A stretch of 64,000 nucleotides of DNA, taken from contig NZ_JAVDUW010000001.1 in the NCBI RefSeq assembly GCF_031456495.1, positions 1,426,001-1,490,000 on the forward strand. Reading direction: 5' to 3'. Positions 51,500 through 60,521 of this stretch are shown piece by piece. Source of the DNA: Pedococcus sp031456495 (GTDB taxonomy: Bacteria > Actinomycetota > Actinomycetes > Actinomycetales > Dermatophilaceae). Below the pieces are notes generated by a model, which was given only the letters and a program-made list of their open reading frames with translations, was not told the origin of the DNA and did no database searches. The translations under genes and the position numbers were made by a program. Within the stretch, counting starts at the first letter, position 1. Each line of letters starts with the position of its first letter.

Positions 51500-51547
51500 G
51501 CTGACGGGCCGTGGTCCGGCCAGCTGACCGGACCACGGACCGTCAGC
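51500..51547. terminator. 20-bp bidirectional hairpin between convergent genes
   Basis: A 20-nt arm starting at 51500 (GCTGACGGGCC...) and its complement at 51528-51547 with one mismatch enclose an 8-nt loop. It lies 19 bp after the NlpC/P60 stop and overlaps the last codons of the GH13 gene on the other strand. Strong stem, no T-tract. Confidence 0.75.
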
Positions 51548-53231
51548 GGCGGGGCAGGTCGTCGCGGCGCACGCGGTACCAGCGGTGGTCGTAGCCCTCG
51601 AGCGCGACCTCGACGGTGCCGTCGCGCCGCGGCTCCTGCGTCCCGCGGGCCACGAGGTCCTCCAGCCAGATGGGCAGGTCCCCCCCGAGGTCGCGCGGGT
51701 CGAGCGGGAAGGTGACGGTGACCGGCTCAGCGGCGAAGTTGTGCACCGCCACCACGGTCGACCCCTCCCAGGAGCACCGGTGGACCAGGACCTGGTGGAG
51801 CGGCTGCTCGAGCACCGTGAAGTCGCCCCAGCCGAGCTCGGGGCACTCGCGGTAGGTCTGGATGAGGCCGCGCACGAAGTTCCACAGCGAGTCGGGGTCG
51901 CGCTTCTGGTCCGCGACGTTGACGTGCTCGGGGCCGTAGCCACCGGGCACGACCGGCTGCACCAGCCTGCGGGCCGGGGCGGACGAGAACCCGCCGTTGG
52001 CCACCCGCTCCCACTGCATCGGCGTCCGCACGGCCATCCGGCCCTCGGAGGCGAGGTCCTCGCCCATGCCGATCTCCTCGCCGTAGTACAGCGTCGGCGT
52101 GCCGGGCAGCGAGAACAGCAGGCTGTAGACCATCCGGATCCGCCGTGGGTCGCCGTCGAGCATCGGCGGCAGCCGCCGCTTGAGTCCGCGGCCGTACAGC
52201 TGCATCTCGGGCTCGGGCCCGAAGGCGGCGAACACCTCCTGCCGCTCCTCGTCGCTCAGCTTGTCGAGGGTGAGCTCGTCGTGGTTGCGCACGAACGTCG
52301 CCCACTGGCAGTCCGGGTCGACCGCGGGGCGCGCCCGCAGCGCCTTCGCCAGCGGGCGCGAGTCCTGCCGCGCCAGCGACAGGTACATCGCCTGCATCGC
52401 GATGAAGTCGAACATCATGTGCAGCTCGTTGCCGTCAGCGCCGCCGAAGTACTGCTTCTGGTCCTTGTGCGGCAGGTTCACCTCGCCGAGCAGGACCGCG
52501 TCCCCGCGGCGGCGGTTGAGGAACGCGCGCAGCTCCTTGAGGTACTCGTGCGGGTCACCCGGCACGTCGGGCGCCTCGGTGTCGATGTCGTCGACGAGGT
52601 AGGGCACGGCGTCGACGCGGAAGCCCGCCATGCCCACCTGGAGCCAGAACCCGATCGACTTGGCGATCTGGTCGCGCACCTCGGGGTTGGCGAAGTTGAG
52701 GTCGGGCTGGCACGTGTAGAAGTGGTGGAGGTACCACTCCCCGGTCCGCTCGTCGAGCGCCCAGATGCTGTCCTCCTTGTCGGGGAAGACGACCTTGTCC
52801 GAGGTGTCGGGCGGCGGGTCGGACCGCCAGACGTAGAAGTCGCGGTAGGGGTTGTCCTTGCTGCGCCGGGCCGCCTTGAACCACGGGTGCTGGTCGGAGG
52901 TGTGGTTGACGACGAGGTCGGCGATGACGCGGATGCCGCGGTCGTTCGCGGTGCGGATCAGCTCGACGAGGTCGCCGTGCGTGCCGAGCCGGGCGTCGAC
53001 GCCGAAGAGGTCGGTGACGTCGTAGCCGTCGTCGCGGTCCGGCGAGGGGTAGAACGGCATGAGCCACAGGCAGGTGACGCCGAGCTCGGCGAGGTAGTCG
53101 ATCCGCTGGGTCAGCCCCTGCAGGTCGCCGATGCCGTCGCCGTTGCCGTCGAAGTACGTCTCGACGTCGACGCAGTAGATGACGGCGTTCTTCCACCACA
53201 GGTCGCTTGTCTGGGACAGGCGTGTCGTCAC
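51543..53231 (-). CDS. GH13 alpha-amylase family enzyme, trehalose-synthase-like
   Basis: 562 aa. (β/α)8 barrel with DGNGDGIGDLQGLTQRIDYL at the N-terminus, IRVIADLVVNHTSDQHPWFK (region I), nucleophile Asp in GMAGFRVDAVPYL (region II), acid Glu in AVLLGEVNLPH (region III) and VRNHDELT (region IV). SKDNPYRDFYVW and PDLNFANPEV are shared with trehalose synthase and α-glucosidase members. The exact reaction (maltose-trehalose isomerisation or glucosidase) is unsettled. GTG start with GGAGG 4 bp upstream. Confidence 0.83.
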   Translation of the reverse strand: MTTRLSQTSDLWWKNAVIYCVDVETYFDGNGDGIGDLQGLTQRIDYLAELGVTCLWLMPFYPSPDRDDGYDVTDLFGVDARLGTHGDLVELIRTANDRGIRVIADLVVNHTSDQHPWFKAARRSKDNPYRDFYVWRSDPPPDTSDKVVFPDKEDSIWALDERTGEWYLHHFYTCQPDLNFANPEVRDQIAKSIGFWLQVGMAGFRVDAVPYLVDDIDTEAPDVPGDPHEYLKELRAFLNRRRGDAVLLGEVNLPHKDQKQYFGGADGNELHMMFDFIAMQAMYLSLARQDSRPLAKALRARPAVDPDCQWATFVRNHDELTLDKLSDEERQEVFAAFGPEPEMQLYGRGLKRRLPPMLDGDPRRIRMVYSLLFSLPGTPTLYYGEEIGMGEDLASEGRMAVRTPMQWERVANGGFSSAPARRLVQPVVPGGYGPEHVNVADQKRDPDSLWNFVRGLIQTYRECPELGWGDFTVLEQPLHQVLVHRCSWEGSTVVAVHNFAAEPVTVTFPLDPRDLGGDLPIWLEDLVARGTQEPRRDGTVEVALEGYDHRWYRVRRDDLPRR

Positions 53232-53245
53232 GGTGCCTCCTCCGG

Positions 53246-53710
53246 TCAGGACAGGCTGTCCGCCTGCAGGTCCTGCGGGTCCAGGACCTCGGGCGACGGC
53301 TCGTGGCCGGGCTGGCCGTGGGTGCGCTCGCGGGTCTTCATCTCGGCCTCGTAGACGTGCCGCCGGCCGTCCATGAGCTGGTCGCGCACCAGCTTCTCGA
53401 TCCGCCGGAACTCGGCGTAGTAGCCCTCGTCGAAGGTCTCCACGACCTGGAACGTCCACATGCCCGGCAGCACGTTGCGCCCGACCATCTCGCGGTCGAC
53501 CGTGTCGGCGAGCTCCTCGTGACCCGCCTTGCGCAGCAGCTCGACGGCCTCGCCGAGGGCCAGGTCCGCGGTGCCGACGAGCCGGTGCAGGCCGTAGAGC
53601 CGCCCCCGCACCTCCTCGATGGCCTCGAAGGCCTCGCTCACCTTGCCCACGGCCTCGACCGTGGCGTCGCTGGCGCCCTCCGGGCGCTGGTGCAGTGGCT
53701 CGTCCGTCAT
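53246..53710 (-). CDS. Small helical hypothetical protein
   Basis: 154 aa, not recognised. Mostly α-helical and acidic: VEAVGKVSEAFEAIEEVRGR, LYGLHRLVGTADLALGEAVE, LLRKAGHEELADTVDREMVG, then GMWTFQVVETFDEGYYAEFR. Similar small actinobacterial proteins occur beside α-amylase family genes. It lies 14 bp before the GH13 start, on the same strand, so probably one transcript. No signal peptide or membrane segment. Confidence 0.7.
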   Translation of the reverse strand: MTDEPLHQRPEGASDATVEAVGKVSEAFEAIEEVRGRLYGLHRLVGTADLALGEAVELLRKAGHEELADTVDREMVGRNVLPGMWTFQVVETFDEGYYAEFRRIEKLVRDQLMDGRRHVYEAEMKTRERTHGQPGHEPSPEVLDPQDLQADSLS

Positions 53711-53783
53711 GCGCCCCAGTCTGCTGCGGCTGCCGCGGACTCGCACGGCCCGCGTCGCCGTCCCCTTGGCGCCGGGATGCGAC

Positions 53784-53819
53784 GAGGGGGTATGCCGTGT
53801 GCGCACGGCATACCCCCTC
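53784..53819 (-). terminator. Perfect 16-bp hairpin after clpB, built on two GTATGCC motifs
   Basis: GAGGGGGTATGCCGTG, loop TGCG, and the exact complement CACGGCATACCCCCTC form a 16-bp stem 23 bp after the clpB stop. Each arm contains the over-represented heptamer in opposite orientation. Position and stability fit a terminator; no T-tract. Confidence 0.7.
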
Positions 53820-53841
53820 TGGCCCTGGGCGGGTGGTGCGG

Positions 53842-56430
53842 TCAGGCCACGGCGTGGTCCGCCCCGCGCACGGTGAGCCCGTCGAGGCTGTCGTCACGGT
53901 CGACGACGACGGTGTCTCCGTCGCGCACCTCGCCGGACAGCACGGCCCGGGCGAGCCGGTCGCCGATCTCGCGCTGCACGAGGCGGCGCAGCGGCCGCGC
54001 GCCGTAGGCCGGGTCGTAGCCGGTGATGGCCAGCCACTCGCGGGCCGCGTCGGTCACCTCGAGGGTGATGCGGCGGTCGACCAGGCGGGAGGCGAGCTCG
54101 CGGACCTGCAGCTCGACGATGTGGCCGAGCTCCTCGGTGCTCAGCGGGTCGAACACCACGACCTCGTCGAGCCGGTTGAGGAACTCGGGCTTGAAGGCCG
54201 CGCGCACCGCCGTCATGACGGCCTCCTTCTTGTCCTCGGGCGCCATCACCGGGTCGATGAGGAACTGGCTGCCGAGGTTGGAGGTCATGACCAGGATGAC
54301 GTTGCGGAAGTCGACCGTGCGGCCCTGGCCGTCGGTGAGGCGGCCGTCGTCGAGCACCTGCAGCAGGATGTCGAACGTCTCGGGGTGCGCCTTCTCGACC
54401 TCGTCGAGCAGGACGACCGAGTAGGGCCGGCGCCGGACCGCCTCGGTCAGCTGACCGCCCTCCTCGTAGCCGACGTAGCCGGGCGGGGCGCCGATGAGGC
54501 GCGCGACGGCGTGCCGCTCGGAGTACTCGCTCATGTCGATGCGGACCATGGCCCGCTCGTCGTCGAAGAGGAAGTCCGCCAGCGACTTGGCGAGCTCGGT
54601 CTTGCCCACGCCGGTCGGGCCGAGGAAGAGGAACGACCCGGTCGGGCGGTTGGGGTCCGCGAGGCCGGCCCGCGAGCGCCGGACGGCGTCGGACACCGCA
54701 CGGACGGCCGTCTCCTGCCCGATGAGCCGGGCACCGATGATCGACTCCATCGACAGCAGCTTCTCGGTCTCGCCCTGCAGCAGCCGGCCGGCCGGGATGC
54801 CGGTCCACGCCGAGATGACCTCGGCGATGTCGTCGGCGCCGACCCGCTCCTTGACCATGGCGTCGGCCGGGGTGGCGGACTCCTCCGCAGCCTGGGCGGC
54901 GGCCAGCTCCTTCTCCAGCGCCGGCAGCTCGCCGTAGCGGATGCGCGAGGCGCTGCCGAGGTCGCCGTCGCGCTCGAACCGGTCGGCCTGGGTGCGCAGC
55001 TCGTCGACCTTCGCCCGCAGCTCGCCGACCTTGTTCAGGCCGGACTTCTCGGCCTCCCAGCGCGCGTTGAGCGCGGCGAGCTGCTCGGCCTTGTCGGCCA
55101 GCGTCGCCCGCAGCGCCTCGAGCCGCTCGCGCGAGGCCTCGTCGGTCTCGGTCTGCAGGTGCAGCTCCTCCATCCGGAGCCGGTCGACCTGCCGGCGCAG
55201 CTCATCGATCTCCACCGGGCTGGAGTCGATCTCCATCCGCAGGCGCGAGGCGGCCTCGTCGACGAGGTCGATCGCCTTGTCGGGCAGCTGGCGGCCGGTG
55301 ATGTAGCGGTCGGAGAGGGAGGCCGCCGCGACGAGCGCGGAGTCCTCGATCGTCACCTTGTGGTGCGCCTCGTACCGCTCCTTGAGGCCGCGCAGGATCG
55401 CGATCGTGTCCTCGACGCTGGGCTCGCCGACGAAGACCTGCTGGAAGCGGCGCTCGAGCGCGGGGTCCTTCTCGATGTGCTCGCGGTACTCGTCGAGGGT
55501 CGTGGCGCCGACCAGCCGCAGCTCCCCCCGGGCGAGCAGCGGCTTGAGCATGTTGCCGGCGTCCATCGCGCCCTCGCCGGTCGCGCCGGCGCCGACGACG
55601 GTGTGCAGCTCGTCGATGAACGTGACGATCTGCCCGTTGCTCGTCCGGATCTCCTCGAGGACGGCCTTGAGCCGCTCCTCGAACTCGCCGCGGTACTTGG
55701 CACCGGCCACCATGGCGCCGAGGTCGAGGCTGACGAGCCGCTTGCCGCGCAGGCTCTCGGGCACGTCGCCGTCGACGATGCGCTGCGCCAGGCCCTCGAC
55801 GACGGCGGTCTTGCCGACGCCGGGCTCGCCGATGAGGACGGGGTTGTTCTTGGTGCGGCGGGACAGCACCTGCACGACGCGGCGGATCTCCGAGTCGCGG
55901 CCGATGACCGGGTCGAGCTTGCCGTCGCGCGCCATCTGGGTGAGGTCGGTGCCGTACTTCTCGAGGGCCTCGCCCTCCTCGACGGGCGTCTCGCTGGTGA
56001 CCTTGCGGCCCCCGCGCAGCGCGTCGATCTTGGCCTCCATGTCCTTGGCGCCGCGCTTCTCGACGGCGGCCAGGTGGCCGGTCTCGGCGAGGGCGAGCAG
56101 GAGCAGGTCGAGCGCAAGGTAGGTGTCGCCCTTGGCGCGCATGAGCGTGTCCGCCTGCTGGAGCACGGCGGCAGCCTCGCGGCCGAGGCCGGGGGTGGCG
56201 CTGGCGCCGGAGGTCGTGGGCAGGGACCGCAGCCGGGCGTCGGCCTGGCCGAGGACGTGGCCCGCGCCGGTGCCGGCCGCCTGCAGCAGGGCATCGGCCA
56301 GCGGGGTGTCGAGCTGCACGACGGCGCTCGTGAGGTGGTCCGGGGTGATCTCCGGGTGCCCTGCGGTCTGGGCGGCGCGCTGCGCGAGGGCGAGCGCCTC
56401 CGCGACCTTGGCGGTGGGCTTCAGCTCCAT
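53842..56430 (-). CDS. clpB: ATP-dependent disaggregase ClpB
   Basis: 862-aa AAA+ chaperone that works with DnaK to rescue aggregated proteins. N-domain (about 1-145), NBD1 with Walker A IGEPGVGKTAVVEGLAQRIV (about 205) and Walker B VTFIDELHTVVGAG, the coiled-coil middle domain (about 400-525; ELRRQVDRLRMEELHLQTET), and NBD2 with FLFLGPTGVGKTELAKSLAD (about 600) and VVLLDEVEKAHPETFDILLQ. Repressed by HspR in relatives; a HAIR-like site lies at 56544-56564 upstream. Confidence 0.97.
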   Translation of the reverse strand: MELKPTAKVAEALALAQRAAQTAGHPEITPDHLTSAVVQLDTPLADALLQAAGTGAGHVLGQADARLRSLPTTSGASATPGLGREAAAVLQQADTLMRAKGDTYLALDLLLLALAETGHLAAVEKRGAKDMEAKIDALRGGRKVTSETPVEEGEALEKYGTDLTQMARDGKLDPVIGRDSEIRRVVQVLSRRTKNNPVLIGEPGVGKTAVVEGLAQRIVDGDVPESLRGKRLVSLDLGAMVAGAKYRGEFEERLKAVLEEIRTSNGQIVTFIDELHTVVGAGATGEGAMDAGNMLKPLLARGELRLVGATTLDEYREHIEKDPALERRFQQVFVGEPSVEDTIAILRGLKERYEAHHKVTIEDSALVAAASLSDRYITGRQLPDKAIDLVDEAASRLRMEIDSSPVEIDELRRQVDRLRMEELHLQTETDEASRERLEALRATLADKAEQLAALNARWEAEKSGLNKVGELRAKVDELRTQADRFERDGDLGSASRIRYGELPALEKELAAAQAAEESATPADAMVKERVGADDIAEVISAWTGIPAGRLLQGETEKLLSMESIIGARLIGQETAVRAVSDAVRRSRAGLADPNRPTGSFLFLGPTGVGKTELAKSLADFLFDDERAMVRIDMSEYSERHAVARLIGAPPGYVGYEEGGQLTEAVRRRPYSVVLLDEVEKAHPETFDILLQVLDDGRLTDGQGRTVDFRNVILVMTSNLGSQFLIDPVMAPEDKKEAVMTAVRAAFKPEFLNRLDEVVVFDPLSTEELGHIVELQVRELASRLVDRRITLEVTDAAREWLAITGYDPAYGARPLRRLVQREIGDRLARAVLSGEVRDGDTVVVDRDDSLDGLTVRGADHAVA

Positions 56431-56543
56431 GCCTGGTGGGTTCTCCTGTGCTCGGTGGTGCGTCGGTGCGTCGGTGTTCCGGTGCTTCGTGGGGTCGGAC
56501 GCGCCCGAGGTGGCGCGCGTCCACAGGTGACAACCTCGGCAAA

Positions 56544-56564
56544 CTTGAGCGTATTCCGCTCAAC
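56544..56564. promoter_or_regulatory. HAIR-like HspR operator upstream of clpB
   Basis: CTTGAGC-N7-GCTCAAC closely matches the HspR operator HAIR (CTTGAGT-N7-ACTCAAG), with the TTGAG/CTCAA core intact. It lies 114 bp upstream of clpB, in the 191-bp gap shared with the divergent GH3 gene. HspR itself is encoded in this window (60522-60980), so the regulator and target can be paired. Confidence 0.85.
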
Positions 56565-56621
56565 CTTGACGGGCAACCCGGGATGACCTGCGGGCTTGAC
56601 GACCGTCCGTAGAGTGCGGCC

Positions 56622-58187
56622 ATGTCGCTCGCGTCGCGCTCCCCCGACCTGGCCCGACTCGCCCTCGCCGTCGTGCAGCCGGGCTTCGTCGGCGAGACCG
56701 CGCCCTCGTGGCTGCTCGCCCGGCTCGAGCAGGGGCTGGGCGGCGTGGCGCTGTTCGGGCGGAACATCGTCGACCCGGCGCAGGTCGCCCGGCTCACCGC
56801 CCAGGTCCACGAGGCGAACCCGGCCGCGCTCGTCGCGGTCGACGAGGAGGGCGGGGACGTCACCCGGCTCGAGCACCTGACCGGGTCGTCCTGGCCCGGC
56901 AACCTCGCCCTCGGCGCGGTCGACGACGTCGACCTCACCGAGCGGGTCGGCGCCGAGATCGGGCGGTCGCTCGCCGCCGCCGGGATCGACCTCGACTACG
57001 CGCCGGATGCCGACGTCAACGTCGAGGCCGCGAACCCGGTCATCGGGGTGCGCAGCTTCGGGTCCGACCCCGCTCTGGTCGCCCGCCACACGGCGGCCTG
57101 GGTCCGCGGCCTGCAGTCGGCCGGCGTCCTGGCCTGCGCCAAGCACTTCCCCGGCCACGGGGGGACCCGGGTCGACAGCCACCTCGACGTCCCCGTCGTC
57201 GACGTGCAGGACCCCGAGCACGACCCGGCGCTCGAGCCGTTCCGCGCCGCCGTCGACGCCGGGGTCGCTGCGGTCATGAGCGCCCACATCCGTCTTCCCG
57301 TGCTGGACGACCGCCCGGCCACGCTCGTCCCCGCCGTCATGACCGGGCTGCTCCGCGACACCCTGGGGTTCCGGGGCCTCGCGGTCTCGGACGGGTTGGA
57401 GATGGGTGCCGTCGCCCGCACGGTCGGCCTCGCGGACGGCGCCGTGCTGGCCCTCGCCGCCGGGGTCGACGCCCTCTGCATCGGCGGCGACACCGCCGGG
57501 GTCGAGACGCTCGACCTGGTCGTCGACGCCGTCGTCGAGGCCGTGCACGCAGGCCGGCTCGCGGAGGAACGGCTCGCGCAGGCCGCGGCCCGGGTCGCCG
57601 AGGCCGCAGCGCTGCGTGACGCCCTGCGCGACCGCGCAGAACGGGCCGACCGGGCCGACCGGGCCGACGTCACCCGAGGCACAGAGGCCGCGGGCCGTCT
57701 GGGCGGCGTGGCGCACGGAGCCGGCCGCGAGGCTGCGACCCGGTCGATCCGGGTGCGCGGCGAGGTGGTCGCCTCGGCGCAGCCGCCGGTGCTGCTCGTG
57801 CTCGAGGCGGGGACGAACATCGCCGTCGGGTCCGAGACGCCGGTGGGCGTGGTGACGGCCGCCCGTCGGCGCTGGCCGGAGGTCGAGGTGCACCGGCTCG
57901 CGGCGTCCGACGACGTCGCTGCCGCGGCCGGCGAGTCTGCGACGCTGGCCGGGGACCTCCCCGCCCAGGGCGGGCCGCTCTGGCTGGTGGTGCGCGACCC
58001 GCACCGGCACGCCTGGATGGACGAGGCGGTGCGCACGGTCGTGGCGACGCGACCGGACGTCGTGGTCGTCGACACCGGCTGGCCCGGGTGGGAGCCGCCC
58101 GCAGGGACGACGCACGTCGTCACCCACGGTGCCTCGTGGGCCGCCGGCGAGGCCGTGGTGGCGCTGCTGACCGGCGGCCCGGCCTGA
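56622..58187 (+). CDS. Glycoside hydrolase family 3, NagZ-like β-N-acetylhexosaminidase
   Basis: 521 aa. GH3 barrel with LVAVDEEGGDVTRLEHLTGS, YAPDADVNVEAANPVIGVRS, the KHFPGHGGTRVDSHLDVPVV substrate/His-Asp loop, and nucleophile Asp in GLAVSDGLEMGAVARTVGL (about 256). NagZ-type enzymes recycle cell-wall sugars. The C-terminal extension (about 350-521) is not typical of minimal NagZ and contains three ADR repeats (57642-57668). ATG start; no signal peptide. Confidence 0.85.
   Translation: MSLASRSPDLARLALAVVQPGFVGETAPSWLLARLEQGLGGVALFGRNIVDPAQVARLTAQVHEANPAALVAVDEEGGDVTRLEHLTGSSWPGNLALGAVDDVDLTERVGAEIGRSLAAAGIDLDYAPDADVNVEAANPVIGVRSFGSDPALVARHTAAWVRGLQSAGVLACAKHFPGHGGTRVDSHLDVPVVDVQDPEHDPALEPFRAAVDAGVAAVMSAHIRLPVLDDRPATLVPAVMTGLLRDTLGFRGLAVSDGLEMGAVARTVGLADGAVLALAAGVDALCIGGDTAGVETLDLVVDAVVEAVHAGRLAEERLAQAAARVAEAAALRDALRDRAERADRADRADVTRGTEAAGRLGGVAHGAGREAATRSIRVRGEVVASAQPPVLLVLEAGTNIAVGSETPVGVVTAARRRWPEVEVHRLAASDDVAAAAGESATLAGDLPAQGGPLWLVVRDPHRHAWMDEAVRTVVATRPDVVVVDTGWPGWEPPAGTTHVVTHGASWAAGEAVVALLTGGPA
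57642..57668 (+). repeat. Three tandem 9-bp repeats inside the GH3 gene
   Basis: CGGGCCGAC occurs three times in a row, coding for repeated Ala-Asp-Arg in the linker between the barrel and the C-terminal extension. Likely slippage; in frame, so the protein stays intact. Confidence 0.8.
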
Positions 58188-58203
58188 CGGGTCAGTCCGG
58201 GGC

Positions 58204-58220
58204 CGGGCCGGTTCGGCCCG
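58204..58220. terminator. Short hairpin between convergent GH3 and hypothetical genes
   Basis: CGGGCCG-GTT-CGGCCCG forms a perfect 7-bp stem 17 bp after the GH3 stop and 22 bp from the opposite gene's stop. Could terminate both. Confidence 0.5.
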
Positions 58221-58241
58221 ACCTGCGGTCCTACGCCTGTC

Positions 58242-58577
58242 CTAGGCGGGCGTCGGCTCGGCCGCGCCCGACGCCGGGTCGCGGTGGGCGACCACGCCGG
58301 GCGGGGTCGACCAGCCGTCGGGCTCCGGGTCGTACCAGCCGTCGTGCTCCTCGGCGAGCGCCGTGAACCGGTCACGCAGGCCGCCCTCGACCGGCCCAGA
58401 CTCGTCCGCGACCATCTCCTCGACCACGTGCACGCCCCACTCGTGCGACTCCGAGTCGTCCTCACCGGCGAGCGCCTCGCGCACGACCCGCACCTCGGTG
58501 AACCCCTCGTCGCGCAGCTCCTCCGCCACCTGCTCTGCGACGTCGCGCTCGGGGAAGACCAGCAGGTGCTCACTCAT
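58242..58577 (-). CDS. Small hypothetical protein, possibly RraB-like fold
   Basis: 111 aa. LLVFPERDVAEQVAEELRDE, GFTEVRVVREALAGEDDSES and DRFTALAEEHDGWYDPEPDG recall the RraB/ribonuclease E inhibitor fold, whose members share the terminal EHxGxYDGWE box. The match is by eye only. Acidic, cytoplasmic. Function not assigned. Confidence 0.6.
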   Translation of the reverse strand: MSEHLLVFPERDVAEQVAEELRDEGFTEVRVVREALAGEDDSESHEWGVHVVEEMVADESGPVEGGLRDRFTALAEEHDGWYDPEPDGWSTPPGVVAHRDPASGAAEPTPA

Positions 58578-58691
58578 GCGTCGAGTATGCCGCTGGCCAC
58601 CGGAGTCGGCCGGTCACCGTGGTCCTCCCGGCCGGGTCGACACCCAACCGTCACCGGCGACGCCCGCGTCACTGCCGTCCCCCGGTCGGCC

Positions 58692-60422
58692 TCAGAACAG
58701 GCCGACGACCTCGCCGTCCTCGTCGAGGTCGATCGACGCGGCCGCCGGGTTCCGCGGCAGGCCGGGCATGGTGCGCATCTCGCCACTGATGGCGTACACG
58801 TAGCCGGCTCCGGCCGCCGCGCGCACCTCACGGACGGGCAGCCGCCACCCCGTGGGCGCGCCGACGAGGGTGGGGTCGGACGAGATCGACAGGTGGGTCT
58901 TGGCGATGACGACGGGGAACCCGCCGTACCCGAGGACCTCGAACCGCTCGAGGTCCTTCGCAGCCGTCGGTGAGAAGTCGACCCCGTCGGCGCCGTAGAC
59001 CTTCGTCGCGACCGCCTCGACCTTGTCCCGCAGGGTGTCGTCGAGCTCGTAGGTGAACCGGAGCCCGTGCGGCTCGGCGCAGGCCGCCACGACGGCCTCG
59101 GCCAGGTCGAGCGCGCCCTTGCCGCCGTCGGCCACGTGGGTGGAGACCGCGACGCGCGCCCCCTCGGCCCCGGCCACCTCGCGGATCACCGCGTGCTCGG
59201 ACTCGAAGTCGGTCGGGAACGCGTTGACCGCCACCACCGGCGACAGCCCGAAGGACCGGACGATCTCGAGGTGGCGGCGCAGGTTGTCCGCGCCGGCACG
59301 CACGGCCCGCGGGCTCTCGTGCAGCATCTCCGGCGGCAGGGGCTTCCCCGCCACGACGGAGTAGTTGCCGGAGTGCGCCTTGAGCGAGCGGACGGTCGCC
59401 ACGAGGACCGCCGCATCGGGCCGCAGCCCGGAGACGCGGCACTTGAGGTTGACGAACCGCTCGGCCCCCATGTCCGAGCCGAAGCCCGCCTCGGTCAGCA
59501 GGTAGTCCCCGGTGTGGATGCCGAGGTGGTCGGCGACCACCGACGAGTTGCCGGTGGCGATGTTGCCGAACGGGCCGGTGTGCACCAGCACCGGCGTGTT
59601 CTCGGTGGTCTGCAGCAGGTTCGGCTTCAGCGCGTCCTTGAGGATGACGGCCATCGCCCCCGCGGCCCGGACGTCGTCCGCGGTCACCGGCCGCCCGGCA
59701 TACGTGAAGCCCACGACGATCCGGCCCAGTCGCTCGCGCAGGTCGCGCAGCGACGTCGCCAGCCCGAGGACCACCATCACCTCGCTGGCGGCGGTGATGT
59801 CGAACCCGCTCTGCCGCGGCACGCCGTCGATGCGGGCGCCGAGGCCCTCGACGATGTTGCGCAGGGCCCGGTCGTTGACGTCGAGCACCCGGCGCCAGGC
59901 GATGCTGCGCGGGTCGAGGTCGAGCTCGTTGCCGTGGTGCAGGGAGCTGTCGACCATCGCGGCGAGCAGGTTGTGCGCCGCGGTGACGGCGTGGAAGTCG
60001 CCGGTGAGGTGCAGGTTGAGCTGCTCCATCGGCAGCACCTGGCTGTGGCCCGCGCCGGCCGCGCCGCCCTTGATGCCGAACGTCGGGCCCATCGACGGCT
60101 GCCGCAGCGCCAGGGTCGCGCGGTGGCCGAGCAGGGAGAGCCCCTGGGCCAGCCCGACGGCCGTCGTGGTCTTGCCCTCGCCGAGCGGCGTGGGCGTGAT
60201 GGCGGTGACGACGACGTACCTCGCGGGCGGGCGGTCGGCCAGGTCGCGGACGGCCGCCAGGTCGACCTTGGCGACGTGGCGGCCGTAGGGCTCCAGGTGC
60301 TCCAGCGGTATGCCGGCGGCGCGCGCCACCTCCTCGACCGGCTCGAGGTGCGCGGCCCGCGCGATGGCGAGGTCGCTGCTGGCTGGTGACGGCGAGGACG
60401 AGGCTCGCGAGGACGTGGACAC
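58692..60422 (-). CDS. fhs: Formate-tetrahydrofolate ligase
   Basis: 576 aa. Makes 10-formyl-THF from formate, THF and ATP, supplying purine synthesis. ATP-binding ITPTPLGEGKTTTAVGLAQG (about 75), RQPSMGPTFGIKGGAAGAGH, MEQLNLHLTGDFHAVTAAHN, FDITAASEVMVVLGLATS, and the C-terminal AISGEMRTMPGLPRNPAA are present. A Ser-rich N-terminal extension is due to the GTG chosen. No THF riboswitch is seen upstream. Confidence 0.95.
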   Translation of the reverse strand: MSTSSRASSSPSPASSDLAIARAAHLEPVEEVARAAGIPLEHLEPYGRHVAKVDLAAVRDLADRPPARYVVVTAITPTPLGEGKTTTAVGLAQGLSLLGHRATLALRQPSMGPTFGIKGGAAGAGHSQVLPMEQLNLHLTGDFHAVTAAHNLLAAMVDSSLHHGNELDLDPRSIAWRRVLDVNDRALRNIVEGLGARIDGVPRQSGFDITAASEVMVVLGLATSLRDLRERLGRIVVGFTYAGRPVTADDVRAAGAMAVILKDALKPNLLQTTENTPVLVHTGPFGNIATGNSSVVADHLGIHTGDYLLTEAGFGSDMGAERFVNLKCRVSGLRPDAAVLVATVRSLKAHSGNYSVVAGKPLPPEMLHESPRAVRAGADNLRRHLEIVRSFGLSPVVAVNAFPTDFESEHAVIREVAGAEGARVAVSTHVADGGKGALDLAEAVVAACAEPHGLRFTYELDDTLRDKVEAVATKVYGADGVDFSPTAAKDLERFEVLGYGGFPVVIAKTHLSISSDPTLVGAPTGWRLPVREVRAAAGAGYVYAISGEMRTMPGLPRNPAAASIDLDEDGEVVGLF

Positions 60423-60506
60423 ACCGACACTGTCCGCCCGGGGTGGCCGGAGTGACAGGGCCCTTCGTCCGTGGTGTCCGGGGTGAGCCGTGGTTGCCCG
60501 GCCCAG

Positions 60507-60521
60507 CCGCGGTGTCCGCGG
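60507..60521 (-). terminator. Short hairpin directly after hspR
   Basis: CCGCGG-TGT-CCGCGG gives a perfect 6-bp stem immediately after the hspR stop, the expected end of the dnaK-grpE-dnaJ-hspR transcript. The short stem makes this tentative. Confidence 0.35.

Noticed and set aside
57642..57668. 9-bp repeats in the GH3 gene as a regulatory or mobile feature
   Set aside because: Three in-frame copies coding Ala-Asp-Arg in a linker; slippage is enough to explain them.
60423..60521. THF riboswitch upstream of fhs
   Set aside because: No conserved riboswitch core could be recognised in the short leader; only a small hairpin next to the hspR stop.
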